10,445 bases of DNA from Jimgerdemannia flammicorona (GCA_003990745.1 RBNI01007312.1:1-10445), one strand, 5' to 3'; positions 1 through 7,708 are shown, numbered from the stretch's first letter. Notes: generated by a model from the letters alone, not told the origin. Program-made: numbers and translations.

Positions 1-397
1 CAACTCCTGAGCACTTCCCCACAATACCCTTCACACAACTACTCCTAGTATAGCAATATCATGAATAGCAAATAAACCTATTTAATACCCCACAAACCAC
101 TCTTAAGTAAACCTGCCCCTATTAGGTCCTACTCCTAACTCCATCACGAAATTTCCTAATTGGGTATTGTCTGCAGCGATACGCCAATTCAACTAAGCTG
201 GCCTTAGTTTCTTGAACTTCCTGAAATACGGAAAATCCTGAATATCCAGAACTAGTCCATTGAAAGGACTTTGGTTGAGATGTCAACCCGATCTTGAAAT
301 CAATAAGCATAGAGGACGTACTCCATACAAAATTGATCTTGACCATAAGAAAACGGTCTTCCAGAATATCTAGAACTTTCAGAAAACCCTTCCAGAA
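1..397. other. Non-coding tail of retroelement remnant
   Basis: No gene is recognised here. On the minus strand the frame of the dUTPase fragment stays open, after a TAG at 400-398, down to a TAA at 124-122. The 91 codons between show no motif I can name, and dUTPase motifs 4 and 5 are not recognisable. The last 121 bases hold stops in this frame and no visible structure. It is probably decayed retroelement sequence downstream of the dUTPase domain. Confidence 0.4.
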
Positions 398-934
398 CTA
401 TGTAATGGTTACCCTAAAAAGCAACCCTCTTACAATTTCCCCAATGTAGTCTGAATTGATGACTCCTCCTTCAATGGTGATTTCACTTTTTGCCAGACTG
501 CTTCTTGTTTTGAGAATTCCAACATGGTCCTTTGGAATGGTCATCTCCAGTCTAGTTGCAAGTAGGGTGGTTGTCTGGGGCTCCAGTACGGTTTCTTCTA
601 CTGTGGCAATATCTATTCCAGCTGCATTTTCTGACTTGTATTCTGGTAGAACTGCATCAGGATGGATTTTCTGAATCTTGACCTTGATCTCTTCTTCATC
701 ATCACTGTCTTCTAGGAGGACTGGTGGTTCGTTATCTTCCTCCTCTTCCTTTTTTCTTCTGGCCTGTTCTTCGAGAACCTCCTGTTTTCTTTCATAGTGG
801 ATCTTCTTGATTCTACCAGTGCATTGGTAGCAATCATTGACATGCCCCATGCAGTACATCTTGATTCTGTGGGGGCAGACTCCTTGTGGCGCATATCCTT
901 CTGCAATCTTCTTGCACCATTCCTCCTCACTCAT
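398..934 (-). pseudogene. Cys cluster plus dUTPase-like domain of retroelement pol
   Basis: The 178-residue open segment directly follows a stop codon in the same frame as the protease. Residues 7-38 hold a cluster (C7, C20, C28, H31, C35, C38) that could bind zinc. A Lys/Glu-rich linker spans about 48-85. The dUTPase part starts near 90: motif 1 AAGIDI at 104-109, motif 2 RSSLA at 144-148 and motif 3 GGVINSDYIGEI at 156-167. The family hydrolyses dUTP to dUMP and limits uracil incorporation during reverse transcription. In motif 3 the usual GVID is GVIN (N160), replacing the Asp that activates water in trimeric dUTPases, so activity is doubtful. The C-terminal motifs 4 and 5 are not found past the TAG at 400-398. 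Confidence 0.8.
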
Positions 935-937
935 CTA

Positions 938-1425
938 TCCAACTTTCTTCTTTTTCTGCGTGGTTATCATGTAGGCTTCCTCTTGCTCACCTTCTTCTTC
1001 CTCCATCTCGGGAAGTACTCCTTTGTTAACATTGATAGGGATTCGTATTTTTTGTCCTTGGTAGACAATCTGCATCTTCTGTGCATTCAGATCAATTATT
1101 GCTCTGGCTTTGTGAAGCCACTAGTTACCGATGAGAATGTCATAGTTGGTTGCATTGGTTACAATCACATCAATCGGGATGGTTGCTCCTCCGAACTTGA
1201 TGGGAACATCTCGGATCTTTCCCAGAGGGGTGGCTCTTGTGCCATCTGCTGTGACAAATACCAGCTTGGTTGCTTCTTCAATCTCCCATCCTAAGCAGTC
1301 TACTGCCTTCTTGCTGAGGAGACATCCTCCTGCTCCTGTGTCTATGATGGCTTCAAAGATTCTATCTTCGATTTAACAGGTTGCATAGGCAGAAGTCTTG
1401 TAGTTGTCTTCACTTTCCTCTCCGG
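938..1425 (-). pseudogene. Retropepsin domain of retroelement pol (broken)
   Basis: This is an aspartic protease domain that in an intact element would cut the gag-pol polyprotein. The active-site block reads AIIDTGAGG at about 1345-1325, followed by LLSKKAVDCLGWE, a flap-like VFVTADGT stretch, then PLGKIRDVPIKFG and a C-terminal NYDILIGN. That order is the usual layout of Ty3/gypsy retropepsins, and the catalytic Asp of DTG is kept. A TAA lies two codons before IEDRIF and a TAG directly follows ILIGN, where these proteases normally continue with a residue and then WL, and WL is indeed next. Downstream come an IIDL strand, a KMQIVYQGQKIRIP segment and an acidic Glu-rich linker that ends at the TAG of 937-935. 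Confidence 0.8.
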
Positions 1426-1438
1426 TAGTGCTCCGAAC
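1426..1438 (+). repeat. Left terminal inverted repeat
   Basis: TAGTGCTCCGAAC is an exact 13-bp inverted match to 7740-7752. It starts with the YARNG pattern of hAT termini. It lies directly against retroelement pol sequence on its outer side. Confidence 0.65.
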
Positions 1439-1474
1439 AGATGGAGTTGATCCAGATGAGATTCGAATCAGATT

Positions 1475-1486
1475 CATCATGTGATG
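1475..1486. repeat. Left subterminal palindrome
   Basis: CATCATGTGATG has 5-bp arms CATCA and TGATG around a TG centre. It is flanked by ATTCGAATC on both sides (1461-1469 and 1488-1496). A similar palindrome sits at the same depth in the right end. It is a candidate transposase or host-factor binding site. Confidence 0.55.
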
Positions 1487-1504
1487 GATTCGAATCAACT
1501 TGGA

Positions 1505-1700
1505 TTGGTCTTGTGATCTGATCCGGATTGATCCGGATTGATCCGGATTGATCCAACCGGATTGATCCATCCGGATTGATCCATCCGGATTGATCTGGAT
1601 TGGTCCATCCGGATTGGTCCATCTGGATTGGTCCATCCAGATTGGTCCATCCGGATTGGTCCATCCAGATTGGTCCATCTGGATTGGTCCATCTGGATTG
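1505..1700. repeat. Left subterminal minisatellite (GGATTGGTCCATCC / GGATTGATCC units)
   Basis: The array holds about 14 head-to-tail units of 10 to 14 bp built on CCGGATTG. The central tetranucleotide is CCGG in eight units, CTGG in four and CCAG in two, with no other state. Several frames are open through it and give PDGPIQMDQSGW-like peptides; I treat these as accidental. It occupies the position of hAT subterminal repeats. Confidence 0.85.
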
Positions 1701-1927
1701 AAATCTTTGGTGTCATCTCCCTTTCTTTTGTTCATTTTGCTCTTGTTTTTTTTTCCTGCCGCACTTTGGTGACATCACCCTTTCCTTTTGCTCCCTCTCT
1801 TCTTTTGTTCTTTTCTTTGTTCTTTTTCTTTGTTCTTTCTCTTTGTTCTTCCTGTCACATCACGAGCAAACAAAACAGCAGTGCTTAATTCGTACATTGG
1901 TCCAGTCTACTCATTTTTCACCCTGCA
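1701..1927 (+). promoter_or_regulatory. Pyrimidine-rich leader/promoter region of the oxygenase-like gene
   Basis: The stretch before the first ATG of the plus-strand gene is dominated by C and T on the coding strand, with repeated TTCTTTGTTC blocks at about 1803-1850. Long CT-rich tracts are common just upstream of fungal transcription starts. Two copies of a roughly 28-bp segment lie at about 1707-1735 and 1764-1793; the second contains the imperfect palindrome GGTGACATCACC. I see no convincing TATA box. Confidence 0.45.
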
Positions 1928-3941
1928 ATGATCGTCAAAAGAGGAAGTATTCGAGGTGGAAACGCACTCTCTGCTGACAATGTTAGATTCTTTCTCATAT
2001 GGACAGCACACAAGCTGCTCATCAAGAGCCAAAGGGGCGATGGTGGTGGCAGTGGCGATGGCGATGGCGATGGCGATGGCGGGGATGAGGGAGAATTCCG
2101 GCAACAACTCATGGCAGCCCTTCGGACCTCGGAATTCACAGACCTCACAGCTATGTATGTGGCAGCCTTTTTTGAGCAGCCGATGGTAGATGTAGGTTGC
2201 TCACTCGGCCGCCACTTGTTTACTTGTGTTTATTTAAACTTCCCCAGCATGACCTAACCTCGTGCTTTTCTTAGGGTCCACAGCTCTATGGCGAGATCTG
2301 CCAACTTTATTCGCAATATCTGGTCAAGATGAAGAAAGGCTGGCGGACGTTGCAGGGCATACCTTTGGTGGCTGAGCTGTTGAGTCAATGCATCGCGTGG
2401 CAGAGGTCTCAAAAGGAACAGAAGCAAGCCTTCGTGAGCAATCTTGTGCAACTCGTGCAACTCGTCAGCATGCAACTCGTCGGCACGCAACTCGTCGGCA
2501 TGCAGCTCACTCACTCACTCACTCACTCACTCACTCACGCTCTTTTTCTGAAATACCCATCTCCGTGTTTTATTTAATTTCATTTTTGCGTGGTCTCCCC
2601 CTAAAAAAACACCCACACCTGCATGCAACCCGCCCGCACGCAACCCGCCCGTACGCAACCTGCCCATATACTTATCTCGGTCCCTCAGATCAGGGCTCAG
2701 TTCTATTGGAAAGGAGAGTTCAAAGTTACCCAAGTTCAACCATGTCCGGCGTCTGATCAAATAGAGAAATTCGAGGGCAAGATGTTCAGCATGAGCAGTA
2801 CCAGCATTGTCATCAAGGCTTGGGGGTCTACATTCGAATCAGAGCCAATCGTACTCGACCAAGGGGTCCATTGGCCAGCAGGAGTAACCAATGATGAAGA
2901 GAACCATATCTTTATTAATGAACGTGGAGAGGTGGTTGCGATGGTGGTAAGGAATCTCTACGGTGATGAGCTTCGCCGCCACATCAACGAGATTTGCAAG
3001 GATTGTGTCAAATACCAGGTGGCAGGAAAGAGGGGGCGAAAAAAGCAAGGAGGGGGGGTTTGGATGGGAATTGGGTATACTGCAACACTGGCGAAGGGTG
3101 GGTTCCGGAGTTCCGAAATCCCCCGTACTCGTCTCCCTTTTTTTTTTTGACCCCTCCCCAGATAAATCACACTCTTCGCTGACATACTCTTTTTTTGATA
3201 CAATTCCAGGGATGCACAAGATTCTGTACCCCTACCGGAACTTTAGAAGTACTGTCGAAGAGCAAACTGCGCGCGAGCACGACACGGCCTGTGCGGCGAT
3301 GGCGGCTATGATCTGGGGTTCTTTGAGCAGATTGGTAGAGCGTACGGTAGACCAGCTTGGTGATGATCTCGGCGTGGCTGTATGCACATTCTTGGCGCAA
3401 TTTAGCATGCCCTATGAGGTGAGGAGCTCCGCTTTTTCGGGGTGCTGTAGCCCGGGGGGTTTCTGCAGCCCGGGGGTTTCTGCCCCCCCACACGCAAAGA
3501 GGACTGACCAGTTGCTATCCGTTTTGGCAGGTTTCCAAGCCGGGGCTCCCGGGGCTAGACCAAGGGCAAGCATCCACCAGCACAGCCTGGCAGTATGAGG
3601 TCCTAGGCCAAGGGTTCACCCAACTGTATGCTCGCGTCACATCAGGATATGTTGGGCGCAACCTTTCTCTGCCCACACACACAGACAACAATGTCACCCC
3701 GGTAATGTTTTACATCCCGGAAAGGAAGGGCCCAACCTGGGAGGACAGCGGTGGAGTCTGGTACAACCTCACCTATGGTTTCGGGGTCCCGTTTGCGGCC
3801 AATATGGCCATCCTATTCCAACCACACGACTACCACGGCACCGTCGCCTTCGAGGAGAGCTCAGACACAACAGTCATCGCACTCACAATGGACGATAGGC
3901 TCATCAAGGCCTGGGACCGGCGGGTGGAGCAGTTTTTGTGA
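1928..3941 (+). CDS. 2OG-Fe(II) oxygenase-like protein, possibly TET/JBP family (five exons)
   Basis: Proposed exons are 1928-2191, 2275-2433, 2689-about 3018/3124, 3210-3418 and 3531-3941, giving about 450-490 residues. Introns 1 (GTAGGT...TTCTTAG), 2 (GTGAGC...CCTCAG) and 4 (GTGAGG...TGGCAG) are phase 0 and keep one frame. The last exon has LPTHTDN with an HxD pair (H 3678-3680, D 3684-3686), then GGVWYNLTYGFGV, then FQPHDYHGT with the distal His at 3834-3836. This is the order of iron ligands in 2OG-Fe(II) dioxygenases. The GG before the last strand and an upstream INERGEVVAMVVRN stretch recall TET/JBP proteins, which oxidise 5-methylcytosine or thymine in DNA. No Arg/Lys follows the distal His at the usual 10-13 residue spacing (TT occurs there). 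The exon 3-4 junction is unresolved. It faces the hAT transposase tail to tail. The 2OG fold is fairly likely; TET/JBP is tentative. Confidence 0.6.
2037..2085 (+). repeat. GGCGAT hexanucleotide repeat within exon 1
   Basis: GGCGAT and close variants run in tandem and encode an acidic Gly-Asp linker (GDGDGDGDGGDEG) in the oxygenase-like protein. This looks like a flexible low-complexity segment that may vary in length between copies. Confidence 0.8.
2448..2668 (+). repeat. 15-bp repeats and CTCA microsatellite inside intron 2
   Basis: Intron 2 (255 nt, against 83 and 112 nt for introns 1 and 4) is expanded by repeats. About four units of GCAACTCGTCGGCAC type lie at 2448-2505, a (CTCA)n tract at 2506-2538, and three units of GCAACCCGCCCGCAC type at 2625-2668. 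The two 15-bp families are versions of one sequence (GCAACYCGYCSGCAY). The repeats keep the 5' and 3' splice sites intact. Confidence 0.8.
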
Positions 3942-4023
3942 GGGTTAGACAATCTTTCGCGAGGGTCAGGCAATCTTTCGTAAGGGTTAGGCAGCCATTT
4001 TGCGTGGGTTGGGCAGTCTTATG
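3941..4023 (+). repeat. 21-bp minisatellite just after the oxygenase stop codon
   Basis: Four units begin with GTTAG, GTCAG, GTTAG and GTTGG at 3944, 3965, 3986 and 4008, a 21-22 bp period, with consensus GTTAGGCAATCTTTCGYRAGG. They form the proximal 3' UTR of the plus-strand gene. The same 21-bp repeat recurs in inverse orientation at 8055-8139. Confidence 0.8.
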
Positions 4024-4640
4024 TGGCCAGGCGCCTCTTATGTAGCACTAGCTTAGCTGTTATGCAGGGCCCTACCGGCCCCTTGGCTCTGCTCTGCAGC
4101 ACTGCCGGTGCGGCACTGCAGCGCAGGGCCGGGGTGCCCGTGGGACCCGAACTGGCGACTTCGACTGCCGGAAATGCCCTCCGACTGCCGGAAACGCCCT
4201 CCGACCGCCCTCCGACCGCCAGAAGCACCCTCCGCCCTGGACTCCTTGGTGGCTTGGGGCTGCCCCCATGCTGCTGGCGGAGGGCCGCAAATTTTGCACG
4301 CTCCCTCCGCCTGCCCCGCTCGTCCCGGACACTTGTGGCTTGGGGCTGCCCCTTGCTGCCGGCGGAGGGCCACAAATTTTGCACGCTCCCTCTGCCGATC
4401 CAACCCGCCAACCGACCCCGCCCACTGACCCAGGCGCTGATAGCTTGGGGCTGCCCCTCGCTGCTGGCGGAGGGCCGCAAATTTTGCGCGCTCCCTCTGC
4501 CGACCCGCCGACCTGCCCACTGACCCGGGCACTGGCAGCTTGGGGCTGCCCCTCGCTGCTGGCTGAGGGCCGCAAATACTGCGCGCTCCCTCCGCCACCG
4601 CCGCCAACCCCGCCCACTTGGGCCGCAAACTCCGGGCTGA
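4024..4640. repeat. GC-rich convergent spacer with four 59-bp repeats
   Basis: This very CpG-rich spacer lies between the 3' ends of the two genes. A 59-bp unit, starting GCTTGGGGCTGCCCC and containing GGCGGAGGGCC then CGCAAATTTTGC, occurs at 4252-4310, 4338-4396, 4443-4501 and 4538-4596, separated by unlike GC-rich linkers. Each unit can form a GGGGC-T-GCCCC hairpin. A shorter CTCCGACTGCCGGAAA-like repeat lies at about 4155-4232. Long open frames on both strands are low-complexity by-products of base composition; I see no gene. Confidence 0.8.
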
Positions 4641-4666
4641 GTCCTCAGGTTTTTTTTCCCTTTTTT

Positions 4667-4672
4667 TTTATT
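4667..4672 (-). terminator. Poly(A) signal of the hAT transposase
   Basis: AATAAA on the minus strand lies 80 nt beyond the transposase stop codon and is followed by an A-rich run. This is the expected place for 3' end formation. Confidence 0.5.
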
Positions 4673-5085
4673 AATTTGAAAGGTATAAAATATTCCACAA
4701 GGCCAACCAACTTATCTGTGGTCCCGCCGAATTTTAGCGGCCCAAGCCCCACTAAGACTTCAGACACATACATGCCCGGATTGTCTCAGCATTCAGCGCA
4801 CACCTCTTCGGGGCAACGAGGTCCATCCTACCTGAGAACACTCGCTTGATGGGAGCGCTGGAGGCAGAAATCACCAGGTAGTCCCGAGCCATACCACACA
4901 GGTTGGGGAAGTCCATTTGACGCAGCTGCATGCCCCGGTGGATAGAGCAGTGGTTAGATCGGTGGGTTAAATTGGCCCAACGCCCGCCTGACAATGCCCA
5001 CCTGACAACTCACCTTCCACCAGTTGAGCACTTCCACGCCCTCCAGCAGGACCATGCAGTCGCTGGCGAGGTAAATGGTAAGTTC

Positions 5086-5148
5086 GTCTATTGACGGCAG
5101 CTCTTCTACTGATGGCAGCTCTTCCACTGACGGCTCCCTCTTCCTCTT
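5086..5148 (-). repeat. Three 21-bp coding repeats in the transposase
   Basis: Three tandem near-identical units encode PSVEEL, PSVEEL and PSIDEL just before the dimerisation region, in an acidic hinge. Frame is preserved. The last unit forms the DELTIYL motif. Confidence 0.75.
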
Positions 5149-5832
5149 TCTGCTGAAGTAAATGTGGGACAGGAGGGATCCCTCGGCATATTTGTCCAGA
5201 CTTTGGCCGGAACCTTGCGGCGGTGTGTAGTTTTTCTGGTACACTTCAATTACGGCCTGTTTGGTTCTCTCAATGAAGTGCTGCTCCCAGCCCTGATCTT
5301 TATGGTATTGTAGCTTTAAGCGCGGGTCCAGTACTGTTCGAAGAAAAGGAGAGTGAGTTTTTGCGGGGTTTCCTCTGCTTTGGAAGGGGCAACAGCCACA
5401 CACCGACATCGACATACCTGTACTGATTGAGTACATGGTGGTATCTGTTTGGGAGTAGTACTTTCTGAGCTTGCTTAGAGCAACCTCCATGGCGTCTCTC
5501 TGATCCGGGCTTAATCACAATTCACCGCAACCCTCCAGTCTGTCCTCAAGCTTGTCCTCTAGCCGGTCAATCAGAAGGTTGTATACCGGTATCGCAGAGC
5601 TTATTGTCAGGGTCATTTGTTTGACTATATCCTTCATACAATCGTCGAAACACTGGCAGTTATATGTGGTGAGGTGTTGTATTGTGCGGAGGCAGACAAA
5701 ATGAGTGTGGAGCCAGAGCAACCACCACTTACTTCCAAAACTCTGACAACATTCCTAAGTATGTCCCACTCGCTTTCACCTAGAGCCTCGGCCCGTATTT
5801 CCTTGTCGGCAGCCATCATTGAATCTATTGGC

Positions 5833-5856
5833 TTTTTTTTTTTTTTTTTTTTTTTT
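5833..5856. repeat. Homopolymer of 24 T (A on the transposase strand)
   Basis: It lies inside transposase intron 5, directly before the acceptor of exon 6. The sense strand therefore has A rather than the usual pyrimidines at the acceptor. It may be a slippage expansion, and its length is uncertain in assemblies. Confidence 0.85.
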
Positions 5857-7333
5857 CTTTTAAATAAATCTTCCATCATCCAAAATAGTTGCTTCAGCCG
5901 ACCGAAGAAAAAGGATGCATACCACAGCAAACTCCAGCGCGCGCTGGATCATTGCAAATGTTGAGTTCCAACGCGTACAGACGTCCAATATAAGCTCTTT
6001 CGGGGCTAAACTGATTGCCCTACACTGCGCAGCGAATTTGTCTCGTCGTTGTGGGGACGATCGGACCGACACAACCAGTTTGCGCAGCTTGGAAATTATA
6101 CTCAGGGCCCCTCCTCTCTTGGATGTTTTGTCTACGTGCGTAAGATAGTCCTGAATAGCGAGGTTCAGTACATGGGCCTGGCATCGCACACGGCAGCTTT
6201 CTGCACCAAAGGCCACGTTTTCCTGTTTGAGGCTGGCCGCTAAAACTCCAAAAAATATTGAGTTGTTTGTGGCATTGTCCGTCGTAATAGCCAAAATCTG
6301 TACTTGAAATATTCGGTTGGCGAATTATGCAAAAATAAATAACTAACAAAATCTGTTTTGTTTAAGGACCTCTCCCAAAACGCCGACCTGACGGCAAGTC
6401 CCCCCTTTTTTTATCTTGGTTGTGATCCCAAGCTCCCAGATACAACTAATAAAAGCATCTGCGATGTTGTCTCCAGAATGAGGGCCAGTAAGTTTGACGA
6501 AGTCAAGGGTGAGAGATTTAAGCTGCCAATCGAGGTCAATCCAATGACCGGTAATGCCCAGAAATGAAATTGCATTGGGAGATGTCCATGTGTCGATCGT
6601 AAACGAAATTTTGCCTGCCGAATTCTGCTTATTGAATGTAAGGTTAATTTGGTGAGCTCTTTTATATAATTCAGCTTGCAAAGGTCACGGTGCTGCCTTT
6701 ATTTTACCTGAAGTGTCTGGCGGAGATTGTCATGCTCCTTCCTGTAGGCCTCCAGGACATCTTTGCGAATAGTATCAGCACTTGGCAAATATAAATCATG
6801 CTTGAGGAGGCCAAAGATACTATGTAATTGATCACTCTCGATGGTTGTAAATGGCTGGTCTGTGCACACAATCCAGCGAATGAGCCGATTTCGAAATTCT
6901 GCCGAAGAGTATGGCTAAATATTTTTGATTAAACAGCATTGTTGATACAGAAATGGTTGGGCAATCGGATAAACGTACCCACCACAGCTTGGATGTCGAT
7001 TTTATTTGTCTCTGTGTTCTTTTTGATTTTGTCAGAGTGCTTGTCTTTTACGTGTCGATTCATGTTCGAGGTCGTACCACTAAGCATTTTGAACTTCTGG
7101 CTGGTGCAGTTTGTGGGGGTGGATGAAACAATATCATGTGTGTGTGTCAAACGAGTCAATAGGTGCATCTTAATTTTTTACCTGCAATAATTACAAACAA
7201 CATCATCTCCTATCTTAGCACAATGTTGCCAGATTTCGGAGTGAGGATTGCGTGGAAGGTGTGGAGCTATCAGGGATGTTTGACTTGAAGCATCATCAGT
7301 ACTGTGAACTGTTGAAGACTGATCTGTCGACAT

Positions 7334-7420
7334 GTGTGTTTGCATGTTTGCATGTGCATGTGTGTGTATTGTGTGTGTATTGTGTTGTGGACGCGTCCAG
7401 CATATGAGTCATGTGGAGGA
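7334..7420 (-). promoter_or_regulatory. CA/TG-rich upstream region of the transposase
   Basis: Between the transposase ATG (7333-7331) and the right subterminal array the minus strand is rich in CA dinucleotides with ATGCAAAC-like steps. It is the only room for a promoter between the gene and the array. No TATA box is obvious. Confidence 0.35.
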
Positions 7421-7665
7421 TTTGGATTGGAGGATTCGGTTGAAGGATTCGGATTCAGATTCGGATTGGAGGATTCGAATTGGAGGATTCGAATTGGAGG
7501 ATTCGAATTAGAGGATTCGGATTGAGTGATTCGGATTGAGTGATTCGGATTGAGTGATTCGGATTGAGTAATTCGGATTGAGTGATTCAGATTGGGGTGG
7601 TTCGGATGGGTGATTCGGATGGGGCGATTCGGATGGGGCGATTCGGATTAATCCGAGTTGATTCG
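7421..7665. repeat. Right subterminal minisatellite (GATTCGGATTGAGT-type units)
   Basis: About 18 units of 12 to 15 bp are built on ATTCGGATTG. Blocks are GGATTCGAATTGGA, GATTCGGATTGAGT and GATTCGGATGGGGC. The core is shared with the left array (YCGGATTG) but the spacers differ. CpG is usually kept; TTTGG and TTCAG variants appear at about 7421, 7454 and 7587. Confidence 0.85.
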
Positions 7666-7696
7666 GATGGCTTCGGATTTGAGATTCAGATCAAAC

Positions 7697-7708
7697 CGTC
7701 ATGTGACG
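7697..7708. repeat. Right subterminal palindrome
   Basis: CGTCATGTGACG has arms CGTCA and TGACG around a TG centre. It differs from the left-end palindrome only by CpG/TpG-type changes in the arms and lies at a comparable distance from the terminus. Confidence 0.55.

Larger units (their letters stand above)
122..1425 (-). mobile_element. Degenerate LTR-retrotransposon pol fragment (protease-dUTPase)
   Basis: One minus-strand reading frame runs from 1425 to 122 and is interrupted only by in-frame stops at 1375-1373 (TAA), 1123-1121 (TAG), 937-935 (TAG) and 400-398 (TAG). Its content in order is a retropepsin, a cysteine/histidine cluster and a dUTPase domain. This fits the start of a pol polyprotein from a Ty3/gypsy-like element carrying its own dUTPase. 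No reverse transcriptase, RNase H, integrase or LTR is seen; these would lie to the left of the window if they survive. The upstream side ends abruptly at 1426, where the inverted-repeat end of the hAT-like segment begins, so the retroelement may have been cut by that insertion. This copy is non-functional as read. Confidence 0.75.
4752..7333 (-). pseudogene. hAT-family transposase, nine exons, inactivated
   Basis: Proposed exons are 7333-7182, 7100-6983, 6914-6708, 6675-6415, 6297-5923, 5831-5733, 5652-5418, 5333-5014 and 4925-4752, about 646 residues. A BED zinc finger (C47, C50, H67, H72) comes first. Then follow RNRLIRWIV..QPFT, the RNase H-like core with D187 (FTIDTWTS) and D253 (AITTDNATNN), C285-x2-H288 (RCQAH) and RWNST. 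The C-terminal hAT dimerisation region has DELTIYLAS, VLNWWK and SSAPIKRVFS. Family members end this block SSAPxER; here K616 replaces the Glu that I take to be the third catalytic residue. Other defects are an in-frame TGA at 5517-5515, a 32-nt gap (6707-6676) that would need a non-AG acceptor, and an AT instead of GT donor at 6414-6413. The copy is dead, but its family is clear. Confidence 0.9.

Noticed and set aside
797..1294. Plus-strand 165-codon open frame
   Set aside because: It is the antisense of the protease-dUTPase frame, which has clear domain motifs on the other strand.
1373..1735. Minus-strand frame joining the left minisatellite to the protease as a gag-like peptide
   Set aside because: Several frames are open through the repeat because the unit lacks stops, and the TIR start at 1426 explains the change of sequence better.
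2388..2756. Plus-strand 122-codon frame with HATRRHATRP repeats
   Set aside because: It lies mostly in intron 2; removing that intron joins exons 2 and 3 in frame with sensible protein on both sides.
2963..3598. Plus-strand 211-codon frame as a separate gene
   Set aside because: Only 3210-3418 of it looks like protein and this is used as exon 4; the rest covers introns 3 and 4 and out-of-frame exon sequence.
3944..3990. AGGGTTAGG words suggesting telomeric repeat
   Set aside because: Only two copies occur, inside a 21-bp unit, and there is no TTAGGG tandem run.
4053..4849. Long open frames on both strands, Pro/Gly/Ala-rich
   Set aside because: They follow from GC-rich 59-bp repeats; peptides are low-complexity and no frame is favoured.
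7421..7665. CRISPR-like array
   Set aside because: Units are contiguous 12-15 bp repeats without spacers, in a eukaryotic context.
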